14,796 nt of DNA from NCBI GenBank assembly GCA_002733385.1, contig NVVO01000003.1:9529-24324 (forward strand). Reading direction: 5' to 3'. Made by a program: the position numbers and the translations under genes. The stretch is from Robiginitomaculum sp. Its GTDB lineage: Bacteria > Pseudomonadota > Alphaproteobacteria > Caulobacterales > Maricaulaceae. Each line of letters starts with the position of its first letter. Positions within the stretch are counted from its first letter, which is position 1. The notes under the pieces were generated by a model, which saw nothing but the letters and a program-made list of their open reading frames with translations, was not told where the DNA came from and ran no database searches. Shown piece after piece: positions 7,554-14,796 of this stretch.

Positions 7554-8929
7554 AAATATCTTTGCCTCACCACCGAGCGTACATTGGCTTCGATGGATTG
7601 GATGATGATGGTGGCGATATCCTTGCCCGTGGCTTTTTCAATGCCCTGGAGTCCTGGCGAGGAATTGACTTCCAGTATTTTGGGGCCGCTGTCGCTACGC
7701 AGCAAATCGACACCTGCCACATTCAACTTAAGCACTTTAGCTGCTTTGATGGCGCTGCGGCGTTCTTCTTTGGTGATTTTGATTTTGGTAGCACTGCCGC
7801 CCTGATGCAAATTGGAGCGAAATTCACCGGGCTGGGCCGTGCGTTTTATGGCCCCGACCACCTTGCCGTCAACCACGAAACAGCGAACATCCGTGCCGCT
7901 GCTCTCCTTGATAAATTCCTGTACCAAGAAATGCGCATCTAGCCCCCGAAAGGCATCTACCAAAGCTTCGGCGGCCTTTTTGGTCTCGGCCAGCACCACG
8001 CCCTTGCCCTGACTGCTGGACAGGAGCTTGACCACGACCGGGGAGCCGCCCGCCAGATCAATAATACCCTTGGTGTCATGGGAGGATTTGGCAAAGGCAG
8101 TATTGGGCATGCCAATCCGGTGCTGGGCCAGTAATTGATGGGCCAATAGCTTATCGCGCGATGCGCCAATGGCTGCGGCAGAATTGAGACAATACACCCC
8201 CATCATTTCGAACTGACGCACAATGGCCATGCCGTAAAATGTCATGCGGGTTCCGATACGCGGAATAATCGCATCATATCGGGGCAGAGCATGGCCGTCA
8301 TAATGCACGGCAGGCGCGTGGTCATTTATGGCCATATAACAACGGGAGGTCTCGATACATTCAATGACGTGGCCCCTTGCTTCGGCTGCCTCGATCATTT
8401 TTTTGTTGGAGTAATTGTTCGGCTCCTGGGTCAAAATACCAATACGCAAGGGACGGCGGGTCTTGTTACGCCGCCGCCTGCGTTTATAAAGATCGTAAGA
8501 TAAAGCGGGCTGCAAAAACGAGGCGGACGGGACAATATGCATATGCTCGGTAATGGCCGAACGGCCAAGCAGCATGCGGTAACCCATGGTTTCTCGGTTG
8601 GTCAGGGTGATATGAATGGGCCAGGTTTCGCCGTTAAATTGGATGGGGGCTTCTATGACAAAGCGCGATTCGCTCTCGCCGTTTGAACTCATCACCATGC
8701 GGCGGTCTATAACTTTGGCCGAGCAAATGACCTCAATCGTCGGATCGTCCGGATCAGGGTGCATGATAAAGCGAACTTGCGGATTGCGGTCACTGCCAAA
8801 TGGCTCCACCGCCACGGCGTGCAGGGCGGAAGTACGTGCGCCCGTGTCAATTTTGGCTTTTATGGCAGGCAGTCCAAGATCGGGCAGTGCCACCCATTCT
8901 TCCCAGCCAAGTGAAATTGATTTTGTCAT
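7550..8929 (-). CDS. rimK: RimB-RimK fusion: retropepsin-like protease plus ATP-grasp glutamate ligase
   Basis: A 459-residue two-domain protein. Residues about 5-140 form an ATP-dependent zinc protease/RimB domain of retropepsin fold, with active-site-like DTGARTSALHA (D28) and LLGRSAI (120-126). A very basic linker (149-159, KRRRRRNKTRR) leads to a RimK ATP-grasp domain (about 161-455) with ASRDK, VVVKLLSSSQGKGVVL (K301), QEFI, RSNLHQGG and the metal-binding ILEVNSSPG (E420, N422). RimK adds glutamates to the C-terminus of ribosomal protein S6. RimB-type proteins are usually separate and genetically linked to rimK, and are thought to trim or regulate that modification. The ATG at 8929 is preceded by GGGG after a short spacer, and the domain begins at residue 5; a GTG at 8965 was rejected. 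The UDG gene follows with a 4-base overlap. The substrate may be S6 or another protein. Confidence 0.92.
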   Translation of the reverse strand: MTKSISLGWEEWVALPDLGLPAIKAKIDTGARTSALHAVAVEPFGSDRNPQVRFIMHPDPDDPTIEVICSAKVIDRRMVMSSNGESESRFVIEAPIQFNGETWPIHITLTNRETMGYRMLLGRSAITEHMHIVPSASFLQPALSYDLYKRRRRRNKTRRPLRIGILTQEPNNYSNKKMIEAAEARGHVIECIETSRCYMAINDHAPAVHYDGHALPRYDAIIPRIGTRMTFYGMAIVRQFEMMGVYCLNSAAAIGASRDKLLAHQLLAQHRIGMPNTAFAKSSHDTKGIIDLAGGSPVVVKLLSSSQGKGVVLAETKKAAEALVDAFRGLDAHFLVQEFIKESSGTDVRCFVVDGKVVGAIKRTAQPGEFRSNLHQGGSATKIKITKEERRSAIKAAKVLKLNVAGVDLLRSDSGPKILEVNSSPGLQGIEKATGKDIATIIIQSIEANVRSVVRQRYL

Positions 8930-8937
8930 AATTCCCC

Positions 8938-8968
8938 GTATCACACTTAATTGCCTGTAACACACTTA
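8938..8968. repeat. Paired 12-base direct repeats in the rimBK/ETF-QO divergent region
   Basis: GTATCACACTTA (8938-8949) and GTAACACACTTA (8957-8968) differ at one base and are spaced 19 bases apart, close to two helical turns. They lie 9-39 bases upstream of the rimBK start, within the 120-base divergent region shared with the ETF-QO gene. The arrangement suits a dimeric regulator or part of a leader RNA. No convincing -35/-10 pair was found in this region. Confidence 0.4.
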
Positions 8969-9049
8969 TATTATTACTGCCAAACGCTTTACGGGGCTAA
9001 TTCTAGGGTTTAGACATGTTCCGGTAATTCAGCAAGGACGAGAGAGAAT

Positions 9050-10744
9050 ATGCCAGAGAACACACCAGAAAAGACACATGAGCGGGAAAGCATGGAATAT
9101 GATGTGGTGATTGTTGGTGGGGGTGTGTCTGGCCTGTCTGCTGCAATTCGCCTGAAACAATTGGCGGCGCAAAACGGCAGCGAGATCAATGTCGCTCTTT
9201 TGGAGAAAGGCTCCGAGATCGGAGCACATATTTTGTCGGGCGCGGTGGTTGATCCAATTGCCATGGACGAGCTGTTCCCGGATTGGAAAAACATGGGTGC
9301 CCCGTTGAATACGGCTGTGAAAAAAGATAAATTTTACTTCCTGACCAGTCACGGCGCTATCCCGCTGCCCGGTTTAATGATGCCGCCGCTCATGAGCAAT
9401 CACGGCAATTATATTGTGTCTTTGGGTAATGTGTGCCGCTGGCTGGCCGAGCAGGCGGAAAATATGGGGGTGGAGATATACCCCGGATTTCCGGCCGCCG
9501 AAGTGGTGTATAACCCGGACGGTTCCGTTAAGGGTGTGGCCACGGGCGACATGGGCGTGGGCCTGGACGGCAAGCCCAAGGACGGCGCTTATACCCAGGG
9601 CATTGAGCTACATGCGAAATATACATTTTTTGCCGAGGGTGCGCGGGGTTCTCTGACCAAAGGTTTGATCGAAAAATTCGCACTCGACAAGGATTGCGAG
9701 CCGCAAAAATACGGTATTGGTCTCAAGGAACTCTGGGTGGTCAAGCCGGAGAACCATCAGCCCGGCCTAGTGCAACACAGTTTTGGTTGGCCTTTGGACA
9801 ATAAAACCGGCGGCGGCATGTTCCTGTATCATATGCTGGACGGCGATACGCCCTATGTGGCCGTGGGGCTGGTTTTGCATCTCAATTATAAAAACCCTTA
9901 TCTGAGCCCGTTTGAAGAATTTCAGCGCATCAAAACCCACCCCCATATTAGGGACGTGTTTGAGGGCGCCAAACGTGTCTCCTACGGCGCACGGGCCATG
10001 ACCGAGGGCGGCTGGCAGTCCGTGCCAAAACTGGCTTTCCCCGGCGGGGCGCTTATGGGTTGCGGGGCCGGGTTTATGAATGTGCCGCGCATTAAAGGTT
10101 CCCACAATGCCATGAAAACCGGCATGTTGGCCGCCGAAGCGGCATTTGCCGCCATCGGAGCAGGTCGGGCAGGTGATGAACTTACAGAATATCAAGCCGC
10201 CTACGAAGCTAGCTATGTTTACAAAAACTTGAAAAAAGTCCGCAATGTCAAACCATTTTGGTCAAAATTTGGCACGGTGTTCGGGGTCATGCTCGGCGGG
10301 TTTGATATGTGGACAACCTCGTTACTGGGTGGGTTTTCATTTTTCGGCACCAAGGGCCACGGTAAATCCGATGCAGATAGCCTTGATCTAGCCGAAAAAC
10401 ACAAGCCGATAGATTATCCGAAACCGGACGGTATCTTGACCTTTGACCGTCTGACCAGTGTCAGCTTTTCCGCCACCAATCACGAGGAAGACCAGCCAAA
10501 CCATTTGAAATTGGCCGATCCAACTATTCCGCTAACCATCAATTTGCCGAAATGGGCCGAGCCAGCTCAACGGTATTGTCCGGCGGGGGTGTACGAAATA
10601 TTGGAGGAAAATGGCAAGCAGCGTTTCCAGATCAATGCACAAAATTGTGTCCACTGCAAAACCTGTGATATCAAAGACCCAAGCCATAATATTACCTGGA
10701 TCACACCCGAAGGCGGTGGTGGCCCCAATTATCCAAATATGTAG
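9050..10744 (+). CDS. Electron transfer flavoprotein-ubiquinone oxidoreductase
   Basis: A 564-residue ETF-QO, the inner-membrane-associated enzyme that takes electrons from reduced ETF (fed by acyl-CoA and other flavin dehydrogenases) and passes them to ubiquinone. The N-terminal FAD-binding motif is VIVGGGVSGLSAA (20-32), and the second FAD/quinone region includes GCGAGFMNVPRIKGSHNAMK. The C-terminal 4Fe-4S domain shows RYCPAGVYE (C510) and CVHCKTC (C533, C536, C539), all four ligands present. The length is normal for the family. The ATG at 9050 follows AAGGA (9034-9038) with a long 11-base spacer; an internal ATG at 9092 (MEYDVV) is the only close alternative. The TPR lipoprotein gene follows after 13 bases. 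The ETF subunits themselves are not in the window. Confidence 0.96.
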   Translation: MPENTPEKTHERESMEYDVVIVGGGVSGLSAAIRLKQLAAQNGSEINVALLEKGSEIGAHILSGAVVDPIAMDELFPDWKNMGAPLNTAVKKDKFYFLTSHGAIPLPGLMMPPLMSNHGNYIVSLGNVCRWLAEQAENMGVEIYPGFPAAEVVYNPDGSVKGVATGDMGVGLDGKPKDGAYTQGIELHAKYTFFAEGARGSLTKGLIEKFALDKDCEPQKYGIGLKELWVVKPENHQPGLVQHSFGWPLDNKTGGGMFLYHMLDGDTPYVAVGLVLHLNYKNPYLSPFEEFQRIKTHPHIRDVFEGAKRVSYGARAMTEGGWQSVPKLAFPGGALMGCGAGFMNVPRIKGSHNAMKTGMLAAEAAFAAIGAGRAGDELTEYQAAYEASYVYKNLKKVRNVKPFWSKFGTVFGVMLGGFDMWTTSLLGGFSFFGTKGHGKSDADSLDLAEKHKPIDYPKPDGILTFDRLTSVSFSATNHEEDQPNHLKLADPTIPLTINLPKWAEPAQRYCPAGVYEILEENGKQRFQINAQNCVHCKTCDIKDPSHNITWITPEGGGGPNYPNM

Positions 10745-10757
10745 GCCCAGGAAAGAT

Positions 10758-12524
10758 ATGACCATAATGGTAAAAACCAAATTTCTATTCAGGACTTCTG
10801 TGCTGGGCTTCGTCCTGTACGCCTTGTCCGCATGTGCAACAGTTTCGCAAAAAGGGGGCACGCAAAAACAGAGTGTGGAAATGGGGCAGGAACTGTCGCC
10901 AGACGCGCGGTTATATGCGGATTATGTCTCGGCCAGCTATGCTTACAATCTCGGCGATGCGAAAGGCCGTTCCAATTATTATGCCAAAGCCTTTGCCCGC
11001 CGCCCGCAAGACCTGGACTTGGGCCGCAAAGCTATGGCGGCTGCCATCAACAATGGCGAGGCCGCTTTATCACGAGATCTGGCCAGAGATTTGATAGCAC
11101 TTGAGCCAACAGACGGTGTCGCCCGGGCCGTGTTGGGTGCGCAGGCTTTGGCCAAAGGCCGGTATAAAAAAACCATTTCTATCTTGGATAATGTGAGCGC
11201 TGGCATAGGGGTTGAGGATTTCAATTCCGCGATGCGCGGCTGGGCCCAGTACGGGCTTGGAGACACGGATGCGGCAATCACAAGTTTTGAAAATTTGCAG
11301 GGCGGTCGATATTTCGTGTTTTTAGGAAAATTACAACGAGCCATTATCAATATGAAGTTGGGCAATCTGGAGATGGCTAAAAAGGACTTTGCCGAAATTG
11401 ACGAGGTAAATTTGGCCCCGATCGAATCCACATTGGCGCAAGTGCGCGGGCTTATGTTGCGCGGCGAAAAAGACAAAGCTTTGGCGAAATTACAAAAATT
11501 CGCAGATGATAATAATGGTGCACTGACTGGCCCCATACGCGAATTTATGGATGTCGTTGAAAGTGGTAAAAACCGCAAATGGAAATTAACCCCGGCCCAG
11601 CTGGCTTCGCGGGCCATGACCGAGCCGGCATTTCGGTATTACGGTGCCAAAAAACAATTCCATTCCGCCGAAACTTTTTTGCGTCTGGCCCTGGTACTGG
11701 ATCCGCGCAATGATAAAGCCAGGTTGTTTTTGGGTGGTATTTTAGAGGAGGTGGACAGAAATGATGAGGCTCTGGAAACCTATGCCAAAATCGGGAAATT
11801 GTCCGAATTTTCCGTATCAGCCCGCTTAGCGGAAGCAGATATTTTATTCGGGATTGACGAAAATGATAAAGCGGTTGCGGCATTGAAATCCATACAAGCC
11901 TCCCATCCGTCGCGGGTGACACGCGGATCTTTGGGGCGGGCTTATCTGATCATGGAAGACTACGCCCAAGCCTTGCCCTATTATGATGCTTTGATTGTGG
12001 AAATGTCCGAAGAAGAACTTGAGAAAAACCCCATGCCCTACTATTTGCGCGGTGTTATCCTTGAGCGGCTTGAGCGTTGGCAAGAAGCGGTGGCGGACTT
12101 TGAATTTGTTCTCAAACACCAACCTGACAATGCAGAGGCCTTGAATTACCTTGGATACACTTGGGTTGATAAGGGCGTCAACCTCACCAAGGCGTTTGGG
12201 ATGATTGAAAAAGCTGTTGAACTGGAGCCGGAAAGCGGTGCGATTATCGACAGCTTGGGCTGGGCCCATTATAAATTGGGCCGCTACGAACTTGCCCGAA
12301 TAAAGCTGGAGGAGGCCGCCGAACGTTCCCCGACCAGTGCCACGATCATTGATCATCTTGGTGATACATATTGGCAGTTGGGCCGCAAAATTGAAGCCGG
12401 TTATCAATGGCAGCGGGCCGCAGGACTTGACCCAACCGATGAAGAACTTGCAATTATTAAGGTCAAGCTCAAAGGCGGTCTGAGTGCCAGCCTAGCTGAC
12501 AGTGGCGTTGACAAGGTTGAATAG
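10758..12524 (+). CDS. TPR-repeat lipoprotein
   Basis: A 588-residue protein with a signal peptide ending in lipobox LSAC (C26), then a long array of tetratricopeptide repeats. The clearest are in the last 130 residues: NAEALNYLGYTWVDKG, IIDSLGWAHYKLGRYELA and IIDHLGDTYWQLGRKIEA, each followed by a helix ending in LEP, SPTS or LDPT. TPRs are protein-binding scaffolds, so it is probably an envelope protein that holds partners together; the partners are unknown. The ATG at 10758 is supported by AGGA (10749-10752) with 5 bases spacing and by the signal peptide; an in-frame ATG at 10767 would also work. It lies 13 bases after ETF-QO and 3 bases before ispE. From memory, this TPR gene commonly sits next to ETF-QO and ispE in alphaproteobacteria. 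Confidence 0.88.
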   Translation: MTIMVKTKFLFRTSVLGFVLYALSACATVSQKGGTQKQSVEMGQELSPDARLYADYVSASYAYNLGDAKGRSNYYAKAFARRPQDLDLGRKAMAAAINNGEAALSRDLARDLIALEPTDGVARAVLGAQALAKGRYKKTISILDNVSAGIGVEDFNSAMRGWAQYGLGDTDAAITSFENLQGGRYFVFLGKLQRAIINMKLGNLEMAKKDFAEIDEVNLAPIESTLAQVRGLMLRGEKDKALAKLQKFADDNNGALTGPIREFMDVVESGKNRKWKLTPAQLASRAMTEPAFRYYGAKKQFHSAETFLRLALVLDPRNDKARLFLGGILEEVDRNDEALETYAKIGKLSEFSVSARLAEADILFGIDENDKAVAALKSIQASHPSRVTRGSLGRAYLIMEDYAQALPYYDALIVEMSEEELEKNPMPYYLRGVILERLERWQEAVADFEFVLKHQPDNAEALNYLGYTWVDKGVNLTKAFGMIEKAVELEPESGAIIDSLGWAHYKLGRYELARIKLEEAAERSPTSATIIDHLGDTYWQLGRKIEAGYQWQRAAGLDPTDEELAIIKVKLKGGLSASLADSGVDKVE

Positions 12525-12527
12525 GCC

Positions 12528-13385
12528 TTGACCGAAACCTCAAAATATTCTGATATTGCGCGGGCAAAAATCAATCTGACTTTGCATGTGGGACCGGTGC
12601 AAGACAATGGCTATCACCCTTTGCACAGCCTGGTGGTTTTTGCCGATATTGGCGACCGGCTTGATGGACAAATGGCCGATGATTTTGGTCTGAAAATCAA
12701 AGGGCCATTTGCCAAACATACACCAGGCGGAGATGAGAATTTAATTTTGGAAGCGGTGAAAACGGTCGCAAAGCATAATGATATTCAAGCCAGACTTGCC
12801 TATACGCTTACCAAAAAATTACCGGTCGCATCAGGCATTGGCGGCGGCAGCGCCGATGCTGCTGCGGCCCTTAGATTGCTAGCACAGGCGGAGCATATTA
12901 GTTGGTCTGAGCATGCGGAAGATTTCTTGCCGCTCGGGGCTGATGTACCAGTATGTTTTTTATCGCGCACATGTGTGATGGAAGGTATGGGCGAGCAAAT
13001 TTTGCCGTGGCCGGGCTTGGGGCAAATTCCTGCCATTTTGGTCAATCCGGGGGTTGGTGTAAATACGGCTGAAGTTTTTGCCAGTTTTGACAATGTCGGT
13101 ATGTCGTCGGATTTCACTCTGCCCGCCGGGTCATTACTCCATATGGCCAAGGCAGGGCGAAATGATTTACAAGGCGTGGCCACCCGTTTGCAGCCTGTTA
13201 TTGAAACTGTGGTTGAGGCAATATCCCGACAAGAAAACTGCCAACTGGCCCGGATGTCTGGTTCTGGAGCCACATGTTTTGGCCTGTTTTCCAACCAGTC
13301 CCAAGCCGAAAAAGCCGCAAAAAATATTCGCCGAGACTATCCGGATTGGTGGTGTATTTCGACCCTGTTGGGGGACGCAGCATGA
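12528..13385 (+). CDS. ispE: 4-diphosphocytidyl-2-C-methyl-D-erythritol kinase
   Basis: A 285-residue GHMP kinase that phosphorylates CDP-methylerythritol in the non-mevalonate pathway to isopentenyl diphosphate. It shows the N-terminal AKINLTLHV (K14), DNGYHPLHSLVVFAD, the ATP-binding LPVASGIGGGSADAAAA (98-114), LGADVPVCF (D139) and MSGSGATCFGLF near the C-terminus. The start must be a non-ATG codon: the first residues before AKINL contain no methionine codon, and TTG at 12528, 3 bases after the TPR stop, fits best, with a weak AAGG 11 bases upstream. The stop overlaps the next gene's ATG by 4 bases (ATGA, 13382-13385), so translation of the two is probably coupled. Confidence 0.95.
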   Translation: MTETSKYSDIARAKINLTLHVGPVQDNGYHPLHSLVVFADIGDRLDGQMADDFGLKIKGPFAKHTPGGDENLILEAVKTVAKHNDIQARLAYTLTKKLPVASGIGGGSADAAAALRLLAQAEHISWSEHAEDFLPLGADVPVCFLSRTCVMEGMGEQILPWPGLGQIPAILVNPGVGVNTAEVFASFDNVGMSSDFTLPAGSLLHMAKAGRNDLQGVATRLQPVIETVVEAISRQENCQLARMSGSGATCFGLFSNQSQAEKAAKNIRRDYPDWWCISTLLGDAA

Positions 13386-14455
13386 GTTTTGAACATCCTG
13401 TATTGATTTTGCTGCATATCGCCGGCTTTGCCATATTTACGTCCCTGGGATTTAGCGGGTTTATGATATTCGCCGGGTTTTTGGACAAACCTGATCATCG
13501 TTCAAACCATACCCGCCCAGTCCCTACGGCCGGCGGGGTTGGTATCGTGGCAGGCATGGGCGCAGGTCTGTTGGCATTGATGTTGTTTTATCCAGATTAC
13601 GGGGATCACCGCTTGCTTGGGTCGGTTGCTGCACTTGGGTTTGGGGCGGCATTATTGGGAATGTTTGATGATTTATATGCGGTGAGTTCGAAGTTGAAAT
13701 TTGCCGTAATTCTAATATTGGCCAGCGCCGCAGTTATAGTGATTGGCCCGCCCTTATGGTTTCCCGTCGCCGTGATCAATATTCCTGTGCCCTATTTTTT
13801 GGGGTTTGGCGGCGCTTTGTTATGGGTATTTGTTGTCACCAATGGTGTTAATTTCATGGACGGGGCTAACGGCATGATGGCCCTATCCATGTCGGTTTCT
13901 TTTGTTGCTTTGGCCATAATTTCCGTGTGGATAGATGCCAGTGAAGCGGCTATATTATCCGCCGTCATGGCGGCGGCCTTGATCGGGTTTGCACCCTATA
14001 ATATCGGCAAACGAGCCATGATCTTTAGCGGCGATGTTGGTTCGCTTCTGGTCGGGTTTGGCTACGGAGTGTCGGCGCTTATTCTGGTGGCAGAAGCGCC
14101 AAGAGCCGGAGTTTTATATGTGGGGCCATTGCTCATCCTGCCCTTTCTGACCGATATTTTATTGACCATGCTTTTGCGTGTTCGCCGGGGTGAGCAATTG
14201 CTTGCACCGCACAAAACCCATTTATATCAACGCTTGATAGCGTCGGGCAAGTCACACCCTGCCGTAAGTACTTTATACGGGCTTGGCGCAATGTTTATGG
14301 CCGTCATTACCATTGCCGCCTTGGCATTTGGCATTATCAGGTCTTTATTTTTCCTGGCTTTGTGGGTCAATATACTGGTGATGGCTTATCTGGTCATACA
14401 CAAAAAACTGGCCGCTAGCTTACCCGATCAACCACAAAATCCGCCAGACGATTAA
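13382..14455 (+). CDS. Polyprenyl-phosphate sugar-1-phosphate transferase (WecA/WbpL-like, GT4 family)
   Basis: A 357-residue integral membrane protein with about ten hydrophobic segments, of the MraY/WecA family that transfers a sugar-1-phosphate from a nucleotide sugar to undecaprenyl phosphate, the first step of cell-surface polysaccharide or O-antigen synthesis. Motifs: RPVPTAGGVGIV (45-56), the acidic MFDDLYAVSSKLKF (94-107), NFMDGANGMM (157-166), FSGDVGSLLVGF (215-226) and APHKTHLYQRLI (275-286). The last, in which many homologs have HRSH-YQRL, points to the WbpL/WecA side and away from MraY, as does its place outside a murein cluster. The ATG at 13382 overlaps the ispE stop. Its final 41 bases overlap the convergent polyprenyl synthase gene. 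No other glycosyltransferases are nearby, so the sugar is not predictable. Confidence 0.88.
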   Translation: MSFEHPVLILLHIAGFAIFTSLGFSGFMIFAGFLDKPDHRSNHTRPVPTAGGVGIVAGMGAGLLALMLFYPDYGDHRLLGSVAALGFGAALLGMFDDLYAVSSKLKFAVILILASAAVIVIGPPLWFPVAVINIPVPYFLGFGGALLWVFVVTNGVNFMDGANGMMALSMSVSFVALAIISVWIDASEAAILSAVMAAALIGFAPYNIGKRAMIFSGDVGSLLVGFGYGVSALILVAEAPRAGVLYVGPLLILPFLTDILLTMLLRVRRGEQLLAPHKTHLYQRLIASGKSHPAVSTLYGLGAMFMAVITIAALAFGIIRSLFFLALWVNILVMAYLVIHKKLAASLPDQPQNPPDD

Positions 14456-14796
14456 GCGCTGTCTTCCATTCACTGTCCCCGAAAATATCCAGTGCCAATT
14501 TAGCGGTCGTGATGTGATTTCGCGCCGCGTCCAGTGTTGCGTCTAGTGCGTTTTCTTGCTGTAGCAAGTTTATTGCGCTCTGTAAATCAGTATCCGTCTG
14601 TTCTAATTTTTCTATAACCCTTTTCCAGAATGTCACCGCATCCATGTCGTTATTTTTCACGGCACTGGCATAGGCGATAATCACAGGCAAGGTCATTTTC
14701 CCCTCGCGAAAATCATCGCCGATAGATTTACCCAAGTCCGCTTCAAAGCCGCCGTAATCCAGCGCATCGTCCACCAGTTGAAACGCCAGCCCAAGT
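14415..14796 (-). CDS. ispB: Long-chain polyprenyl (octa/decaprenyl) diphosphate synthase, C-terminal fragment
   Basis: The window holds the last 126 residues; the start lies beyond the right edge. The fragment opens with LGLAFQLVDDALDY, containing the second aspartate-rich motif (DDALD), followed by LGKSIGDDFREGKMTLPVI. This combination is typical of long-chain trans-prenyl synthases of the IspB/DdsA type and unlike the short-chain IspA form. Such enzymes add isopentenyl units to make the ubiquinone side chain. The remaining helices end in ADFVVDRVS. The gene converges on the sugar-phosphate transferase gene and overlaps it by 41 bases. Chain length (8 to 10 units) cannot be told from this part. 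Confidence 0.87.
   Translation of the reverse strand, partial: LGLAFQLVDDALDYGGFEADLGKSIGDDFREGKMTLPVIIAYASAVKNNDMDAVTFWKRVIEKLEQTDTDLQSAINLLQQENALDATLDAARNHITTAKLALDIFGDSEWKTALNRLADFVVDRVS

Noticed and set aside
8930..8965. GTG start for rimBK adding 12 residues
   Set aside because: The added residues lie over the direct repeats, and the ATG at 8929 fits the start of the RimB domain.
10611..10757. Longer TPR protein start inside the ETF-QO gene
   Set aside because: It would bury the signal peptide and lipobox 50 residues inside the protein; this part is an out-of-frame shadow of the Fe-S domain of ETF-QO.
13274..13381. Longer transferase start inside ispE
   Set aside because: The extension is an out-of-frame shadow of the IspE C-terminus; the ATG at 13382 with ATGA overlap is the normal coupling arrangement.

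Overview
The window reads as a compact stretch of an alphaproteobacterial chromosome with base composition near 50% GC. Support for this comes from an NDUFS6-type CHCC zinc-finger gene, an alphaproteobacterial-style family-4 uracil-DNA glycosylase, ETF-ubiquinone oxidoreductase, a non-mevalonate isoprenoid gene (ispE) and a long-chain polyprenyl diphosphate synthase of the ubiquinone type. I see no rRNA, tRNA, CRISPR array, prophage or insertion sequence. No gene-free stretch exceeds about 120 bases. The exact order or genus cannot be read from the window.

Left part (1-4165): polA runs leftwards and is followed after 13 bases by the start of a small lipoprotein gene that leaves the window. 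Diverging from polA is a membrane-anchored protein with a TonB C-terminal domain. It converges, with a 3-base gap, on a 56-residue zinc-finger gene of the NDUFS6/CHCC family that is short enough to be missed by gene callers.

Middle part (4166-8929): an 82-base divergent region holds a candidate symmetric promoter. An ABC-transporter ATPase with no permease beside it follows, then a short repeat/hairpin, then an NhaC-family antiporter. On the other strand lie a two-gene unit with a 4-base start/stop overlap: a RimB-RimK fusion (retropepsin-like protease plus glutamate ligase) and a family-4-type uracil-DNA glycosylase that has lost most of the cysteines that bind the iron-sulfur cluster.

Right part (9050-14796): four closely packed rightward genes encode ETF-ubiquinone oxidoreductase, a TPR lipoprotein, IspE (with a forced non-ATG start) and a WecA/MraY-type polyprenyl-phosphate sugar-phosphate transferase. 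The last of these overlaps tail-to-tail with an octaprenyl/decaprenyl diphosphate synthase fragment. A common thread is isoprenoid and quinone metabolism: IspE feeds isopentenyl units, the synthase makes the quinone side chain, the transferase uses a polyprenyl-phosphate carrier, and ETF-QO delivers electrons to ubiquinone.

Most genes are conserved housekeeping functions. The points most worth a second look are the RimB-RimK fusion with its repeat-bearing leader, the cluster-less UDG, the symmetric promoter, and the orphan ABC ATPase whose last codons coincide with a repeat.
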